Positions 52,109 through 54,869 of a stretch of 54,869 bases of DNA are shown one piece after another (positions within the stretch are counted from its first letter, which is position 1; each line of letters opens with the position of its first letter). The DNA is from Pseudomonadota bacterium (GTDB lineage: Bacteria; Myxococcota_A; Polyangia; Polyangiales; Polyangiaceae). The stretch is taken from assembly GCA_023431345.1 (NCBI GenBank), contig JAEYWK010000196.1, forward strand, positions 1-54,869, in the 5' to 3' direction. Below the pieces are notes generated by a model. It was not told the origin of the DNA. It saw nothing but the letters and a program-made list of their open reading frames with translations, and ran no database searches. The position numbers and the translations under genes are program-made.

Positions 52109-52753
52109 ATGACCACCAATTTGCGCCGCGTGTCGCGGCGCCAGGCCGCGCTGCTGTTGTGCGGTCTGGCCGGCTGCGCATCCCAGCCGCGCCATGGCTC
52201 GATGAGCTCGCTGAGCACGGCCTCACACGCGAGCTGGAAGGCGTGCGTGCACGAGGTGCCGGAGGAGGTGTGCGTGCGCTGCCACCCCCGACTCGCAGCT
52301 CGGTTCAAGCAGCGCGGGGATTGGTGCCCCGAGCACGACGTGCCGGAGTCGCAGTGCCTGAAGTGTCACCCCGAGCTCGATTTCTCACCGGCGCTCGCGC
52401 CGCCTGCAGGCGCGGACGTGAGGTCGCTGGTCGAAGAGGGGCAAGACTTGCCCGCGCTCGAGCCGCACCTCGTCAAAGACAAGGTGACGATCTTCGACTT
52501 TCACGCCACGTGGTGCCCGCCTTGCCGCACGGTCGACGAGCACCTGTACGCGCTGCTCGAAAAGCGGGCTGACCTGGCGCTACGCAAGATCAACGTCGGT
52601 TCTTGGGATACACCGGTCGCCCAGCGCTGGCTGGCGAGCGTCCCCGAGCTCCCCCACCTGATCGTCTTCGATCGTCACGGCCAACCCGTCGCGGCGATCT
52701 CGGGCGCCAAGCTCGCTGAGCTCGACGAAGCGATCGCAAAAGGCAGCCGATGA
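52109..52753 (+). CDS. Thioredoxin-fold lipoprotein with two Cys/His modules
   Basis: 214 residues from the ATG at 52109; the longer frame from 52061 is possible. Signal: LRRVSRRQAALLLCGLAGC, with a twin-Arg stretch and lipobox Cys. Two modules follow: CVHEVPEEVCVRCHPRL and CPEHDVPESQCLKCHPEL, about residues 46-90. Similar CxH-x-VPE-xxCxxCxP modules occur at the N-terminus of metal-efflux adaptor proteins; the CxxCH could also bind heme. The C-terminal thioredoxin fold has WCPPC in FHATWCPPCRTVDEH and the cis-Pro in PELPHL. Probably periplasmic, working on disulfides or metal. ATGA overlap with the barrel gene. Confidence 0.8.
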   Translation: MTTNLRRVSRRQAALLLCGLAGCASQPRHGSMSSLSTASHASWKACVHEVPEEVCVRCHPRLAARFKQRGDWCPEHDVPESQCLKCHPELDFSPALAPPAGADVRSLVEEGQDLPALEPHLVKDKVTIFDFHATWCPPCRTVDEHLYALLEKRADLALRKINVGSWDTPVAQRWLASVPELPHLIVFDRHGQPVAAISGAKLAELDEAIAKGSR

Positions 52754-53787
52754 GCTCGTTCGCTCGCTTCTCGCTCGCGATCGCGGCAGCCCTCGGCGTG
52801 CTCTCGGGCAGCCTTCAGGCGCTGGCCTGCGCGGGCTGTCGCAATCCGTCGTTGGCTACGTCCCGCGGCAGTGAAGGGCCGCTGCCGAGCGGCGCTTTTC
52901 GTTTGGGAGCGAGCCTGACCGGCAGCACGGTTCACGTGGTGCACGAGGCCGGCTGCGCCGATTTGGAGAGCTGCGAAGAAGTCCCGGTGCAGCCCGTGCA
53001 TTTGCACGATCAACACCTGTACCCGCTCGAGCTGCGCCTCTCGGGCGAGTACGGCATCGACCGCACCTTCGGCGTCGAGCTGCAGGCGCCGCTGCGCGTC
53101 GTGACCACGCGCGTGAAGTACACGACGCCCGACGGCGCGCCCTACGAGCCGCTCGACGAGGGCGTGCACCACCGAGACGAAGCCGTGTGGGGTCCCGCCG
53201 ACTTTTGGCTACTGCTCCGGGTCGGCACGCTGCTCGACAGCTGGTGGCTAGCGGCCCGCCCCGGCGTCTCCCTGCCCGTCGGCAAGACCTCCGAGAACCC
53301 GTTCGCGCTCGGCGACCGCGGGCAGAGGCACCAGCACATCCAGCTCGGCTCCGGTACCTTCGATCCGGTGCTGGTACTGGAAGCTTCTCGCGACTTCGCG
53401 CCTCTCACGTTCGAGGCGTTCGCGCAGGGCCAGGCTTCACTCTACGAAAATTCGCACGGCTATCAGGCTCCCTGGCGCGTCAGCGTGGGCGCGGCGCTCG
53501 GCACGAAGCTGGCTTACAAGCTGAGCGGCGCGCTCGGCGGTGAGGTTTTTCACGATAGCGCTGAGCGCTGGGAAGGCGTGATCCGCCAGGACGGCAACCT
53601 AGGGCGGACGGAGATCCTCGCGTCCGTGGCGCTCCGACAACAGGTCGGCGCCGGCCTCTTCAATTTGAGCGCGCGCTTCCCGCTCTGGCGCGACATCGTC
53701 GTCGGCGAGGAGCCGCCTGGCACGCTCAGCTCGCCCGTGATCGTCAGCCTCGGCTACGCGCACACCTTCGGCGGCCCTACCGACTGA
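52750..53787 (+). CDS. Outer-membrane beta-barrel protein
   Basis: 345 residues. A signal peptide ends near LQALACAGC, so the mature protein starts with a CAGCRNP motif that could bind metal or be lipidated. The rest alternates hydrophobic and polar strands (FRLGASLTGSTVHVV, LRLSGEYGIDRTFGVELQAPL, WRVSVGAALGTKLAYKLSG) and ends in VSLGYAHTFGG, as in small porin-like transporters. A His-rich loop (PVHLHDQHLYP) lies near 80. It is translationally coupled to the thioredoxin lipoprotein, so the two probably form one envelope function, possibly copper- or heme-linked. Confidence 0.75.
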   Translation: MSSFARFSLAIAAALGVLSGSLQALACAGCRNPSLATSRGSEGPLPSGAFRLGASLTGSTVHVVHEAGCADLESCEEVPVQPVHLHDQHLYPLELRLSGEYGIDRTFGVELQAPLRVVTTRVKYTTPDGAPYEPLDEGVHHRDEAVWGPADFWLLLRVGTLLDSWWLAARPGVSLPVGKTSENPFALGDRGQRHQHIQLGSGTFDPVLVLEASRDFAPLTFEAFAQGQASLYENSHGYQAPWRVSVGAALGTKLAYKLSGALGGEVFHDSAERWEGVIRQDGNLGRTEILASVALRQQVGAGLFNLSARFPLWRDIVVGEEPPGTLSSPVIVSLGYAHTFGGPTD

Positions 53788-53809
53788 GCTCGAGCGCCAC
53801 GTCGAGCTC
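53786..53809. terminator. 8-bp hairpin between convergent genes
   Basis: GAGCTCGA (53786-53793), 8-base loop, TCGAGCTC (53802-53809), directly after the barrel stop codon and before the end of the minus-strand PGPGW gene. No T-run. Confidence 0.5.
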
Positions 53810-53815
53810 GGCGGC

Positions 53816-54208
53816 CTAGGCAGCGAGCGGCGGTGCGCCGTGCTTGCCGCGCAAGCGATTCACGACCGAAAGGACCTTCGGCTTCGAGAGCATGCGCACG
53901 AGCAGGGCGTGCTTGCCCGGGATATCGACGAGCAGCAGCCCGACCAACAGCGTCAGCAGGCCTTGCCCCGGGAGCAACAGCATGAGCAGGCCGAGCGCCA
54001 CCAGCAGCACGCCGAGCAGATTGCGCAGCACCTTGAGCAGCACCGACTCTTGACGTGGCACGTCCCCATCACGCAAGAAGCCCGGCGGCAATTTGGCCAA
54101 GAAGCGCGGCACGAGCAGCACGCTCGCGACCACGGCCGCGACCGAAAACGCTCCCAATCCCCAGGCCACCGCAGGCTGCTCGAACCAGCTGGTAAGGGTA
54201 TCCATCAT
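53816..54208 (-). CDS. PGPGW-type small membrane protein
   Basis: 130 residues from the ATG at 54208 (a second ATG follows immediately). One membrane segment near the start (WGLGAFSVAAVVASVLLVP), an amphipathic middle, and a hairpin-like pair LGVLLVALGLLMLLLPGQGL and LTLLVGLLLVDIPG, the region of the PGPGW family, here with PGQG. The tail is basic (KPKVLSVVNRLRGKHG). It starts only 17 bases from the divergent lipoprotein gene, so their promoters must overlap or lie inside the genes. Function unknown. Confidence 0.75.
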   Translation of the reverse strand: MMDTLTSWFEQPAVAWGLGAFSVAAVVASVLLVPRFLAKLPPGFLRDGDVPRQESVLLKVLRNLLGVLLVALGLLMLLLPGQGLLTLLVGLLLVDIPGKHALLVRMLSKPKVLSVVNRLRGKHGAPPLAA

Positions 54209-54225
54209 GCTAGCGTCCCAGCCAA

Positions 54226-54729
54226 ATGGTGAAGCGCGCGCTCGAGTTGTCCACTGTAGCGTGGCTGCTGTTGATGCCAGCGTGCAGCAAGAGCGGTCCG
54301 CGCGAGCTGCGTGACAGCGAGGGGCGCATCTTTTCTGCCACGTGTGGCGCAAAACAACCCTGCCAGCTCATCCAAAAGGCCGGCCCTCAGCGCGCGGACA
54401 AGCCCGCACAAGCGCTGCTGGTCGGCTCGCGGCTCGTCGGCGTCTGCGACGTGCGCCCCGGCGAGGAGCCGCGAGAACCGTTCGACTGCCGCCCGCTCGC
54501 GTGCCGCTCCGACGCAGAGTGCCCGCCCCTGCACGGCATGCGCGACGGCCAATGCCTGAACGAGCGCTGCAGCGACCCCGCCCAGCCCCTCGGCGTTCAC
54601 GACTCCGTCATGCTCTGCTTGGCCGGCACCGGCCTCGGCCGTGAATCGCCCCTCCAAGTCGAGCGCTACGCGCTGGCCCTGAACTGCGGCAACCCGTGCA
54701 AGGTGCCCGGCCCCTGCCAGCAGCCGTGA
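54226..54729 (+). CDS. Cys-rich lipoprotein
   Basis: 167 residues. Signal peptide ends in LLLMPAC, Cys20. About 14 cysteines follow in pairs (FSATCGAKQPCQLI, DCRPLACRSDAECPP, LNCGNPCKVPGPCQQP), with a small-knot look as in the lipoprotein at 28105 but without clear sequence match. Divergent from the PGPGW gene. Probably surface-exposed; no function known. Confidence 0.72.
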   Translation: MVKRALELSTVAWLLLMPACSKSGPRELRDSEGRIFSATCGAKQPCQLIQKAGPQRADKPAQALLVGSRLVGVCDVRPGEEPREPFDCRPLACRSDAECPPLHGMRDGQCLNERCSDPAQPLGVHDSVMLCLAGTGLGRESPLQVERYALALNCGNPCKVPGPCQQP

Positions 54730-54743
54730 TGCGACCGGCGCTC

Positions 54744-54758
54744 TAGGGAGTGTCCCTA
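54744..54758. repeat. Small perfect hairpin, REP-like
   Basis: TAGGGA, loop GTG, TCCCTA. The form AGGGACACTCCCT (other strand) resembles hairpin tips near REP-type or IS-end sequences. It overlaps the stop codon of the partial minus-strand frame at 54756. Single copy in the window, so the class is a guess. Confidence 0.4.
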
Positions 54759-54869
54759 ATTGCTGGTCTCGGCGTAAACGTGCCCGTGCCCGTGCCCGTG
54801 CCCGTGCCCGACGGTCCGTAAGTTGCCGTCGGCGGTATCGGGGCTGGTAGGCCGGGGTTTGTGGCGCGT
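54756..54869 (-). CDS. Possible 3' end of a gene with a His/Gly tail (partial)
   Basis: On the minus strand the frame is open from the window edge to a TAG at 54758-54756, 37 residues. It ends in VGHGHGHGHGHVYAETSN. The His-Gly run is encoded by the CGTGCC hexamer array, so the tail may be a real metal-binding end or a by-product of the repeat. No domain can be seen in so short a piece. Confidence 0.3.
   Translation of the reverse strand, partial: TRHKPRPTSPDTADGNLRTVGHGHGHGHGHVYAETSN
54779..54808. repeat. CGTGCC hexamer tandem array (5 copies)
   Basis: Five exact CGTGCC units. On the plus strand they would code Val-Pro, on the minus strand Gly-His. Hexamers keep the frame, so slippage would change tail length only. 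Confidence 0.9.

Overview
The window is GC-rich DNA that reads like a myxobacterial chromosome (Myxococcota, probably Polyangiales or a Sorangium-like relative). The clues are the many short lipoproteins, hybrid histidine kinases, an RpoH-type sigma factor with a long acidic head, an AgmX/PglI-type protein, a serine-palmitoyltransferase-like enzyme, frequent GTG starts and strings of overlapping stop/start codons. The genus is inferred from gene content only. I see no rRNA, tRNA or CRISPR array. No gene-free stretch exceeds 300 bases; the longest are 43195-43386 and 42068-42250.

Region 1 (1-20408) is a surface-polysaccharide locus. It opens with 22-bp repeats that look like the end of an IS21-family element. 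Then come a heparinase II/III-like lyase, a methyltransferase, a GT2 glycosyltransferase on the other strand, a 1752-residue methyltransferase/coiled-coil/multi-glycosyltransferase protein, and a deacetylase/zinc-ribbon/methyltransferase fusion. A small lipoprotein follows, then kpsM-kpsT-kpsE-kpsD-kdsB(kpsU)-kpsC-kpsS, almost every junction being a 1-8 base overlap. This is a full ABC-transporter-dependent capsule export system with its own CMP-Kdo synthetase and both Kdo-linker transferases. The upstream enzymes probably build, methylate and modify the chain.

Region 2 (20492-28890) holds a PAS hybrid histidine kinase, a glycosyltransferase with a TPR-like tail, a DoxX-like membrane protein, a three-gene overlapping operon (CPBP protease, secreted esterase, alpha/beta hydrolase) and a Cys-rich lipoprotein.

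Region 3 (28836-36823) carries a second lipoprotein, nhaR divergent from a TerC/Alx membrane protein, a double-GAF protein, a YfcE-like phosphodiesterase, a histidine kinase/receiver and the RpoH-like sigma factor. The last two start head to head at one CATG. rsmI follows the sigma gene and ends in a strong hairpin.

Region 4 (36860-43194) is mostly on the minus strand: a Pro/Gly-rich membrane protein, two paralogous lipoproteins (one with a CBM9-like domain), ffh, a small lipoprotein and a zinc-ribbon membrane protein.

Region 5 (43387-54729) is mostly on the plus strand: a membrane protein, a ThiO-like oxidase coupled to a second flavoprotein, rsmD, an AgmX-type protein, a small lipoprotein, truA, then a serine-palmitoyltransferase-like enzyme followed by a GNAT-like protein (a likely sphingolipid pair). 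Next are a thioredoxin lipoprotein with two Cys/His modules coupled to an outer-membrane barrel, a PGPGW protein and a last Cys-rich lipoprotein. The right edge has a small hairpin, a CGTGCC hexamer array and possibly the tail of another gene.
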